12,586 bases of DNA, taken from positions 1-12,586 of the forward strand of contig JAJZPX010000028.1 in the NCBI GenBank assembly GCA_021811025.1, written 5' to 3'. Positions 4,908 through 11,295 of the stretch are shown here, one piece after another. Under the pieces are notes generated by a model, which ran no database searches, was not told the DNA's origin, and saw only the letters and a program-made list of their open reading frames with translations. Source of the stretch: Actinomycetes bacterium. GTDB taxonomy: Bacteria > Actinomycetota > Coriobacteriia > Anaerosomatales > JAJZPX01. The position numbers were made by a program, and so were the translations under genes. Within the stretch, counting starts at the first letter, position 1. The number at the start of each line of letters is the position of its first letter.

Positions 4908-7112
4908 TCACTTCTTCACCGGCGTGGCGGTCGCGTTGAGGCTGGACTCGATCGCGGAGAGCCCCTGCTGCGCCTGCTGCGTCTGATACGATGCGCCGCC
5001 CAGCTTCAGGACCGCCTCGTACCAGCTCTTGGCCGTCTTCGGGTCGCCCTTGCGCTGGTATATCTGCGCGAGCAGCAGGCGAGGGTCGCCGTACGCCGGG
5101 TCCTGCGCCGCCGCGGCCTCCAGCGCCCGGATCGCCTTCGCGTCGTCGCCCTTGTACTGGTAGGACAGCCCCTGCTGGAAGCGGATGGCCGGCCCGTACG
5201 GCTCGACGTTGTCGATCGCCCTCTGGGCCAGCTCGATCGAGTCGTCGAAGTACCGCCGGTCGAAGTAAGCGCCGGCCTGGTTGTAGAGGTTCGTGAGGAA
5301 GACGTAGTTGTCGTACTCGGTGGGCACGAACGCGATCGCGCCCTTCAGCGCCGTCTCGCTGTCCCGGAACGCCTGGCGCGCCTGCTCGGCGGCCTGCTGC
5401 ATCCGCTGCTGGTCGTTGCCGGCCTGCTGCGCCTGCTGCAGCCAGCTCACCATCAGGTCCTGGTACGCCAGCCCGAGCTCGGCCTTGTACATGTCGTTCC
5501 ACGGGTTGAGCGCCAGCGCGGCCTTCACCTCGTTCACCCGCGCGTCGCCGCTCTGGGACACGCGTGCCCTGAGGTAGTGGTTGTCGGCCACGACGTACAG
5601 CACGTTGTACACGAGGCCGAAGGCGGCGGCCGACAGCACGACGACGGTCGCGATGCTCCCCCACGCCGGAGCCTTGACGTCCCTGCTCGTCGCGGACGGG
5701 GAAAGCAGGATGCCGAAGCAGAACCACAGAAGGACCGTCGAGCCGGTCACCGACAGGCCGAAGAACAGGTGCGTGATGTAGCCCACCGCGCCCGCCCAGA
5801 ACGCGAACAGCAGGTAGCGCGTGGGCCCGCTCGCCTTTCGGACGATGTCGAGCATCGACAGCACGAGCACCGACCCGAACACGCCGACGTAGAGGAGCGC
5901 GAGGCCGAGGATGCCGATCCCGCTCGCGAGCTGCAGCGGGTAGTCGTGGACGTTGTCCGCCACCGAGAGGTACCCCGCGTCTCTCGTGTACGCGAGCGGC
6001 TTGAACTTCGGGAAGACGAGGCGGAAGGTGTCCGCGCCCCATCCCGTGACGGGGCGCGCCTTGATGGCGCCCCACGCGGCCTGCCATATCTCGAAGCGCG
6101 TCTTCGCGCTGCCCTCGCCGAACTGGAAGATCGACTTCAGCCGCGCCGCGACGTTCATGACCGCGTTCGCGCTGCGCAGGCTCCTGTAGACGAACGCGCC
6201 GCCGAAAAGCACGACGAGGACGCCTGAGACGCCGTCGGCCAGCTTCAGCGTGAGCTCCTTGCGCCTGTACAGGAAGACGGCGCCCGCCCCCAGCAGCAGC
6301 ATAGCCACCGCGCCGCCGATCCACGCGCCGCGCACGAAGGCGGTGATCCAGCAGGCGAGCAGGACGACGAAGCCGGCGCCGTACACGAGCCGCCAGACGT
6401 TGTCCTCCTCGGTCAGCCACAGCCCGACGGCTACCGGCAGCGGGAACATCAGATAGCCGCCGAGAAGGTCGGGGTTCCCGTAGGTCGAGAAGCTGCGATT
6501 GACCTCGAACGGCAGGCTGCCCCAGCGGATCGGGTCGATCCCCACCGCCTGGAGAACACCGTACAGCGCCACCAGCACGCCGCCTATGAACAGCGACCGC
6601 GCGAGCGAGCGGATGCGCGAGGGCCGGTCGACCGTCTGGACGACGAGGAAGAAGACGGCGGCGTAGTTGATGAAGGACAGCAGTCCCTCGAACCGCCTGT
6701 ACTTTCCCCAGAAGGCGGTGGCCGGGCTGATGGAGACCAGCGTCGTGATGAGGACCCACGCGAGGAAAGCGACGATGACCCAGTCCACCTTGGTGCGCCT
6801 GATCCTGCCGCCGCTCATCAGCATCTTCCAGCCCCATGCGGCGAGCGCGATGAGGGTGACGGCGCGCATCACGAAGACCTTCGCGATGTCGAACTGGTCG
6901 TACGAGAGCGGCAGCCCGCCGCCGATGCCGAGGAACGTCAGGTTCGACATCGCCACCGGGACGAGGATCACGAGAGCGTGAAGGCAGTACCATACGACCT
7001 TGTCGTAGACGTCCATCCCGGCTTGAGGCGAGCGGCTCGAGGCCGCGGCGGGCGCGGGCGTGCTCTGCGACGGGCGGCTCGCTGCCGACCGCTTCTTCCT
7101 GGGACTTGCCAC
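4908..7112 (-). CDS. O-antigen ligase/polymerase (Wzy_C family) membrane protein with C-terminal TPR domain
   Basis: 734 residues from a GTG at 7112, with AGGAGG 6 bases upstream overlapping the previous gene's stop codon. After a 33-residue basic Ser/Ala/Pro-rich tail there are about a dozen hydrophobic segments between residues 40 and 507. Family landmarks are GKYRRFEGLLSF (136-147), ITAFVRGAWIGG (256-267, with the conserved Arg261), TGWGADTFRLVFP (356-368) and DNVHDYPLQLASGIGILGLALL near 387-407, which fit the Wzy_C/O-antigen ligase fold (PF04932). Such proteins use lipid-linked glycans to polymerise repeats or transfer them to an acceptor at the outer face of the membrane. Residues 515-725 form an extracytoplasmic TPR tail with clear units at 642-672 and 676-706 and a Gln-rich stretch at 559-580. 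The tail probably binds a partner or acceptor protein. It lies just downstream of the initiating sugar transferase. Whether it is a polymerase or a ligase cannot be told from sequence. Confidence 0.9.
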   Translation of the reverse strand: MASPRKKRSAASRPSQSTPAPAAASSRSPQAGMDVYDKVVWYCLHALVILVPVAMSNLTFLGIGGGLPLSYDQFDIAKVFVMRAVTLIALAAWGWKMLMSGGRIRRTKVDWVIVAFLAWVLITTLVSISPATAFWGKYRRFEGLLSFINYAAVFFLVVQTVDRPSRIRSLARSLFIGGVLVALYGVLQAVGIDPIRWGSLPFEVNRSFSTYGNPDLLGGYLMFPLPVAVGLWLTEEDNVWRLVYGAGFVVLLACWITAFVRGAWIGGAVAMLLLGAGAVFLYRRKELTLKLADGVSGVLVVLFGGAFVYRSLRSANAVMNVAARLKSIFQFGEGSAKTRFEIWQAAWGAIKARPVTGWGADTFRLVFPKFKPLAYTRDAGYLSVADNVHDYPLQLASGIGILGLALLYVGVFGSVLVLSMLDIVRKASGPTRYLLFAFWAGAVGYITHLFFGLSVTGSTVLLWFCFGILLSPSATSRDVKAPAWGSIATVVVLSAAAFGLVYNVLYVVADNHYLRARVSQSGDARVNEVKAALALNPWNDMYKAELGLAYQDLMVSWLQQAQQAGNDQQRMQQAAEQARQAFRDSETALKGAIAFVPTEYDNYVFLTNLYNQAGAYFDRRYFDDSIELAQRAIDNVEPYGPAIRFQQGLSYQYKGDDAKAIRALEAAAAQDPAYGDPRLLLAQIYQRKGDPKTAKSWYEAVLKLGGASYQTQQAQQGLSAIESSLNATATPVKK

Positions 7113-7122
7113 CGAAGGCCTC

Positions 7123-8499
7123 CTAGCGTGCTCCTCTGCCTGTGAGGACCACGCGCAACGTCTCGACGAGGATCTGCGTGTCCATCAGCAGACTCTGATG
7201 ATACATGTAGATGAGGTCGTACTTAAGCTTGCGCTCCGGCGTCGTGGCGTAGCCGCCCGACACCTGGGCCAGCCCGGTCACGCCGGGCTTTATCCGGAAC
7301 CGCTCCCGGTACCCGGGTATCTCCTGCAGATACCGTTCCACGAAGAACGACCGCTCGGGACGCGGCCCGACGAAGCTCATCTCGCCCCGAAGGATGTTGA
7401 CGAGCTGCGGCAGCTCGTCGATCCGGAACTTGCGCAGGAGGCGGCCGACGGGGGTGATCCGGGGATCGTCCTGCGCCGCCAGCACGGGCCCGGACTGCTT
7501 CTCGGCGTCCTTGACCATCGTCCGGAGCTTCAGCACGCGGAACGGCTTGAGGTCCTTGCCCACGCGCTCCTGCCCGAACAGGACGGGCATCCCCGAGGTG
7601 AGCAGGATGGCGAGCGACGCCAGCAGCATGAAGGGCGAGGTCACGACGAGCAGCAGCAGCGCGCTGAGCGCGTCGATCGCCCGCTTCGCGCCGCCGAACC
7701 AGGCGGGGACCGTGCGGCGGGTGATCTCCATCAGCGGGATGTCCGCCACGATCGAGTCGACGGTGCCGATGAATATCTCGTACAGCTCGGGGATCACGTC
7801 CACGCGCACGTCGCTCTCGTCCGTGAGCGCAAGGTCCTCCACGATCTCGCGCAGGGCGACGGGCGACGCGACGATGATCCGGTCGACCTCCCGCTCGGCC
7901 ACGATCGACGCGAGCCCTTCGACCGTGCCGAGAACGGGGAAGGGCGCGGCGGCGGCCGTGCGCGACGCCGACGCCTCGCCCTCGTTGCGCGCGACGAGGC
8001 CCAGGACGCGATACCCCCAGCGCGAGCGGTGCTCCAGCTCGCCGGCAAGCTCGGTCGCAAGCTCGCTCGTGCCGACGACGAGCACGCGCTGCTCGGGCCA
8101 GGTGATGGGCGAGACGCGCATGACGACGAGCCGCCACCCCAACAGCGCCAGCACTTGCAGCGGGAACGCGATCAGCAGCACGAGCCGGGGGAACGACGCG
8201 AACGCGGGGCCTGCGACGTAGAACGCCGCGAGCGTCAGCAGCGACCCGAGGATCACCGCCTGCACGACGACGTTGACGATGGCCCAGGCGCTCTCGGTCC
8301 TCTCGGGCTCGTAAGCCCCGTAGACGTAGCCGGCGAGCAGGTAGAGCACGGTGATGAGCGGGACGAGCCCGGCGTACGGCCCGAAGTTGAACCGCGGGAG
8401 GCTCCCGGCGAAGCGCACGAGGAACGCCACGACGACGCCGGCGTTGACGAGCACGGCGTCGAGGGCCAGCGAGAGCGCGATGAACCTGCCTCGCGACAC
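7123..8499 (-). CDS. Exopolysaccharide polyprenyl-phosphate sugar-1-phosphate transferase (WbaP/WcaJ-like)
   Basis: 458 residues from a GTG at 8499. A much longer open frame (to 8826) exists, but the extra part is a shadow of the GT4 gene; AGGAGG at 8508-8513 and the signal-like first helix place the start here. Residues 7-30, 42-62, 76-97 and 103-123 are membrane segments. A Rossmann-like CoA/NAD-binding-type domain (PF13727) follows with RVLVVGTSELATELAGEL at 138-155. Residues 269-458 form the bacterial sugar transferase domain (PF02397): a re-entrant hydrophobic helix at 275-302, FRVLKLRTM (320-328), the catalytic DELPQL (Asp361-Glu362), GEMSFVGPRPE (372-382) and KPGVTGLAQVSG (404-415). 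The family moves a sugar-1-phosphate from a UDP-sugar to undecaprenyl phosphate at the cytoplasmic face, the first step of exopolysaccharide, capsule or glycoprotein-glycan assembly. The sugar is unknown. One base separates it from the GT4 stop, and the polymerase-like gene follows after 10 bases. Confidence 0.95.
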   Translation of the reverse strand: MSRGRFIALSLALDAVLVNAGVVVAFLVRFAGSLPRFNFGPYAGLVPLITVLYLLAGYVYGAYEPERTESAWAIVNVVVQAVILGSLLTLAAFYVAGPAFASFPRLVLLIAFPLQVLALLGWRLVVMRVSPITWPEQRVLVVGTSELATELAGELEHRSRWGYRVLGLVARNEGEASASRTAAAAPFPVLGTVEGLASIVAEREVDRIIVASPVALREIVEDLALTDESDVRVDVIPELYEIFIGTVDSIVADIPLMEITRRTVPAWFGGAKRAIDALSALLLLVVTSPFMLLASLAILLTSGMPVLFGQERVGKDLKPFRVLKLRTMVKDAEKQSGPVLAAQDDPRITPVGRLLRKFRIDELPQLVNILRGEMSFVGPRPERSFFVERYLQEIPGYRERFRIKPGVTGLAQVSGGYATTPERKLKYDLIYMYHQSLLMDTQILVETLRVVLTGRGAR

Positions 8500-8500
8500 C

Positions 8501-9640
8501 CTAGCCCCCTCCTCCGAGCACGTCTTCGTACACCCGGACAGTATCGCGCACCATCCGCTCCACGGTGAACTCGGCGAGCGCGCGCTCCCTGGCCTGCTCG
8601 CCGAGGCGCGCGCGCAGGTCGGGCTCGGTGACGAGGCGTCGCAGCGCCGCCGCGAGGGCGCCGGAATCGCCGGGCGGCACGACCAGCCCGGACACGCCGT
8701 CCTTGTTGGCGAACGGGACGCCCGTCGGCAGGTCGGTCGACACCACGGGAGTGCCCGATGCGTGCGCCTCGATCTGGACGAGCCCGAACGCTTCCGAGCG
8801 CGCCACCGACGGGAGGCAGAAGACATCGGCGGCGCGGAACCAGGCGGCGAGCTCCTCGTCCGGTTGCGGCGGCAGGAACGTCACGCGATCGGCGATGCCG
8901 AGACCGCTCGCAAGCTCCCGAAGCTCCGGCTCGAGCGGGCCGCGTCCGATGCAGACGAGGTCTGCGGGCACGTCGGCCATCGCACGGACGAGCACGTCGA
9001 CGCCCTTGTAGTACACGAGCCGCCCCACGAACAGCACGACCGGGCGGTCGTGAGCGGAACGGAGCTCGGCGGCGCGGGCCAGGAGCCCGGGCGCGGGGGC
9101 GAAGCGTTCGGTGGGGATGCCGAACGGGATCACGACGCACTTCTCCGCGACCGGCGCGAGGAACGGGCTGTGCTCGACGAGCTGCGGGGAGCTCACCAGA
9201 ATCCGGTCGACGCGCCGGAGCACCGCGTCGAGCACCGGGCGGTAGAGCGCGAGCATGCGGCGCTGGCGGACGATGTCGCTGTGGTAGGTCATCACCGTCG
9301 GCACGCCCGGACGGGCGAGAAGCCACGAGACATCGCCCCACGGGTACGGGAAGTGCAGGTGCATGATGTCGGCGCGCTCCGTGCCGGCTCCCGCCCGGCG
9401 CAGCTCGCCGGGCATGCCGAGCGCAACCGGCGTCGACGCCAGCTCGAACAGCCGCCCGAGCCGGAGGACGTCGACGCCTTCGTGCTCCTCGCGCACCGTC
9501 TCTCGCCCCCCGTTCGCCACGACCACGCGCACGTCCATCCCGGGCAGCGCCGCGAGGCCGGTCGCGAGCATGTTGACGACCTGCTCGACGCCCCCCACGT
9601 GGGGCGGCCAGAAGTACTTGTTCACCATCGTCACGCGCAC
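8501..9640 (-). CDS. Glycosyltransferase family 4 (GT-B fold)
   Basis: 379 residues from a GTG at 9640, directly abutting the TAA stop of the preceding gene, with GGAG 6 bases upstream. The N-terminal half begins MRVTMVNKYFWPPHVGGVEQ, with the Gly-Gly acceptor/phosphate loop typical of GT4 enzymes. MHLHFPYPWGD (93-103) and TYHSDIVRQRR (118-128) fit the acceptor domain, the latter resembling PimA/PimB and other Actinomycetota GT4 enzymes. The C-terminal half has VLFVGRLVYYKGVDVLVRA (202-220) and the E-x7-E donor-binding motif at Glu283-Glu291. GT4 enzymes are retaining and use nucleotide-activated sugars; donor and acceptor cannot be named from sequence. It has no membrane segment and acts at the cytoplasmic face. 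Between heptose-precursor genes and the initiating sugar transferase it most likely extends the lipid-linked glycan, perhaps with heptose or mannose (inference). The four terminal Gly residues double as the next gene's ribosome site. Confidence 0.93.
   Translation of the reverse strand: MRVTMVNKYFWPPHVGGVEQVVNMLATGLAALPGMDVRVVVANGGRETVREEHEGVDVLRLGRLFELASTPVALGMPGELRRAGAGTERADIMHLHFPYPWGDVSWLLARPGVPTVMTYHSDIVRQRRMLALYRPVLDAVLRRVDRILVSSPQLVEHSPFLAPVAEKCVVIPFGIPTERFAPAPGLLARAAELRSAHDRPVVLFVGRLVYYKGVDVLVRAMADVPADLVCIGRGPLEPELRELASGLGIADRVTFLPPQPDEELAAWFRAADVFCLPSVARSEAFGLVQIEAHASGTPVVSTDLPTGVPFANKDGVSGLVVPPGDSGALAAALRRLVTEPDLRARLGEQARERALAEFTVERMVRDTVRVYEDVLGGGG
8508..8515 (-). promoter_or_regulatory. 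Ribosome binding site of the sugar transferase, encoded in the GT4 C-terminus
   Basis: GGAGGAGG on the minus strand, 8 bases before the GTG at 8499. The same bases encode the Gly residues that end the GT4 protein. It supports the 8499 start over any start further upstream and indicates coupled translation. Confidence 0.7.
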
Positions 9641-10729
9641 TTACGGCTCCGTCGGGTAGGCTTTCGCGGTATTGTGAAGCACGTCACGCACCAGGTCGCG
9701 GAGGTCGCCGCCCACGTACGTGACGGAAGCCACCCCCGCGCGCCTCGCGGCCTCGGCGTCGGACGGCCTGTCGCCGATGAAGACGGACGCCTCTACGTCG
9801 ACCTCCCACTCCGCCATCGCGCGCAGCAGCATCCCGGGAGCGGGCTTGCGGCACTCGCAGGTCCGCAGGTACGGGCCGAGGGCCTCGGTGGGGTGGTGCG
9901 GGCAGAAGTACGTGGCGTCGACGTGCGCGCCCTTCTCCGCGAGCCGCTCCGCGACCCAGGCGGTGAACGCGGCGAAGTCGTCCTCCGTGTAGTATCCGCG
10001 GCCGATCCCCGTCTGGTTCGTGACGACGAAGGCGAGAAGGCCGGCGTCGTTCACGAGCTTGACCGCCTCCGGCGCGCCCGGAAGGAACCGGAACTCCTCG
10101 GGCGTGTGCGCGAAGCCGACGTCCTCGTTGATGACGCCGTCGCGGTCGAAGAACACCGCGGGCTTCCGGCGCCAGACCGGGATCGCGGCCTGCGCTTCCT
10201 CCAGGCACTCGGGCACGCCGATGTCGAGGAAGAACCCTTCGTAGCTGCGGTCCACGACGGACCCTCGCGCAGCGGGCGGAACGAGCGGCCCGCCCCCGTC
10301 GGGAAGCGAGGCGAGCGCGGCAAGGCGCACAACGTACGCGCCACCATCGTCGGCGCTGTGCAGCGCGCGCGCGACGTCCGCGCCCGTCTCATCCGCGAGC
10401 AGCGCGAGGTCGAGGTAGTTCAGGTCGAACAGCTTCTCGCCGTCGAGCAGCAGGAAGCGACCGGCCGCGATCTCGGGAAGCGCTAGCTGCGCGGCGGCGA
10501 CAGTGCCCATCGCCTCGGGTCCCCGCACGTATCCCGGCTCGATCCCGAGCGCCGCTCCGTCGCCAACGTGCGCCTCCACCTGCTCGCCCGCTCGCCCGAC
10601 GACGAAGACCACGCGGCGCACCCCGTGCCGTCGCACGTTCCACACAAGATGATCGATGAAGGGGCGGCCGCCGACAGGGGTCAGTATCCTCGGCGCGTCC
10701 GCCGCAAGGATGACCGCCTCGTTCAGCAA
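9641..10729 (-). CDS. Fusion: degenerate sugar nucleotidyltransferase-like domain plus GmhB-type heptose bisphosphate phosphatase
   Basis: 362 residues if started at the TTG at 10729, which overlaps the end of gmhA and has GAGGA 6 bases upstream; CTG at 10726 is the alternative. Residues 1-170 resemble HddC/NTP-transferase domains (EAVILAA; TPVGGRPFIDHL; GVRRVVFVVGRAGEQVEAHVGDG; EAMGTVAAAQLALP), but the GGxGTRL...PKP loop is missing and the usual LNGDT metal site reads LDGEK, so nucleotidyl transfer is doubtful. Residues 188-345 are a HAD-IIIA phosphatase with D195-R-D197, TNQT (237-240), Cys276-x-His278...Cys291-x-Cys293 for zinc, RK at 294-295 and GDRPSD (319-324). This matches GmhB, which removes the 7-phosphate of D-glycero-D-manno-heptose 1,7-bisphosphate. 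It lies directly after gmhA, which supports a heptose pathway. Phosphatase function is well supported; the role of the N-terminal domain is open. Confidence 0.88.
   Translation of the reverse strand: MLNEAVILAADAPRILTPVGGRPFIDHLVWNVRRHGVRRVVFVVGRAGEQVEAHVGDGAALGIEPGYVRGPEAMGTVAAAQLALPEIAAGRFLLLDGEKLFDLNYLDLALLADETGADVARALHSADDGGAYVVRLAALASLPDGGGPLVPPAARGSVVDRSYEGFFLDIGVPECLEEAQAAIPVWRRKPAVFFDRDGVINEDVGFAHTPEEFRFLPGAPEAVKLVNDAGLLAFVVTNQTGIGRGYYTEDDFAAFTAWVAERLAEKGAHVDATYFCPHHPTEALGPYLRTCECRKPAPGMLLRAMAEWEVDVEASVFIGDRPSDAEAARRAGVASVTYVGGDLRDLVRDVLHNTAKAYPTEP
9673..9688. promoter_or_regulatory. Second TGTGA-N6-TCACG match, inside coding sequence
   Basis: TGTGAAGCACGTCACG differs from the 1211-1226 dyad at only three of 16 positions. 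It lies in the last codons of the GmhB fusion, 32 bases upstream of the GT4 start. Being wholly within coding sequence and inside a tight operon, it may be chance; it is recorded because of the likeness to the intergenic site. Confidence 0.15.
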
Positions 10730-11295
10730 AGCGCGTCCTCGACGAGCTGGCACAGGAGGTGGAGCAGCACGACATGCCCCTCCTGGACCCGCGGCGTCGA
10801 AGACGACGGCACCGCCAGCGTGACGTCGCACGAGCCGCGGAGCTTGCCGCCCGCCGAGCCGGTGAGGGCGATCGTGCCCGCGCCCGCTTCGCGTGCCGCG
10901 TCGGCGGCGCGCAGCACGTTCGGGCTGTTCCCGCTGGTCGAGATCGCGATCAGGACGTCGCCGCTTCGGCCGAACGCGCGCACCTGCCTCGCGAAGACCT
11001 CGTCGAAGCCGTAGTCGTTGCCGATCGCGGTGAGCGCCGAGGCGTTCACCGTCAGCGCCTGAGCGGGCCAGGGTGCGCGCTCCTTGAGGAACCGGCCGCT
11101 GAACTCCGCGGCCACGTGCTGCGCGTCGGCGGCCGAGCCGCCGTTACCGCATACCAGGATTCGCCCTCCGCGGCGAAGGCACCCGGTCAGCATCGCGGCA
11201 GCCTCGGCCAGCTCGCGCTCGAGGCCCGCGAGCCCCGCCACCATCCGCTCGTGCTCCGCGAGCACCTCGGCCACGACTTGCCGCTCCTCGCTCAT
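10723..11295 (-). CDS. gmhA: Sedoheptulose-7-phosphate isomerase / phosphoheptose isomerase (SIS domain)
   Basis: 190 residues, the normal GmhA length (about 190-195). The ATG at 11295 overlaps the mutase stop (ATGA), with GGAG 6 bases upstream. Residues 40-180 form a SIS domain: ILVCGNGGSAADAQHVAAEF (46-65), NASALTAIGNDYGFDEVF (84-101), ISTSGNSPNVLRA (118-130) and PSSSTPRVQEGHVVLLH (163-179). His60, Glu64, Gln171 and His179 correspond one-for-one to the zinc/catalytic set His61, Glu65, Gln172 and His180 of E. coli GmhA, so the enzyme should be active. It converts sedoheptulose 7-phosphate to D-glycero-D-manno-heptose 7-phosphate in the cytoplasm, the first step toward ADP- or GDP-heptose. 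The gmhB-like fusion follows at once. A related possibility is DiaA, but the heptose context and motifs favour GmhA. Confidence 0.94.
   Translation of the reverse strand: MSEERQVVAEVLAEHERMVAGLAGLERELAEAAAMLTGCLRRGGRILVCGNGGSAADAQHVAAEFSGRFLKERAPWPAQALTVNASALTAIGNDYGFDEVFARQVRAFGRSGDVLIAISTSGNSPNVLRAADAAREAGAGTIALTGSAGGKLRGSCDVTLAVPSSSTPRVQEGHVVLLHLLCQLVEDALC
10736..10740 (-). promoter_or_regulatory. Ribosome site supporting a TTG start for the GmhB fusion
   Basis: GAGGA on the minus strand, 6 bases before the TTG at 10729, inside the last codons of gmhA. There is no ATG or GTG near this point in the right frame; the only upstream ATG (10831) lies deep within gmhA and would add residues that are a shadow of that gene. 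Confidence 0.5.

Noticed and set aside
5380..5450. CTG-rich repeat-like stretch
   Set aside because: It simply encodes the Gln/Ala-rich segment of the polymerase tail (CAG on the minus strand); the units are irregular and not a tandem repeat array.
8500..8826. N-terminal extension of the sugar transferase frame to an ATG at 8826
   Set aside because: The extra 109 residues are Arg/Ser/Pro-rich, overlap the GT4 gene out of frame, and a good ribosome site and membrane helix mark the start at 8499.
8351..10486. Long plus-strand open frames (711 residues here, and similar ones at 300-1562, 1328-2503, 2736-3659, 3656-4276, 4258-4986, 5577-6227 and 7060-8568)
   Set aside because: They lie antisense to genes with clear conserved motifs, have Arg/Ala/Gly/Asp-rich, low-complexity translations with no recognisable domain, and are expected as shadows of high-GC third-position bias.
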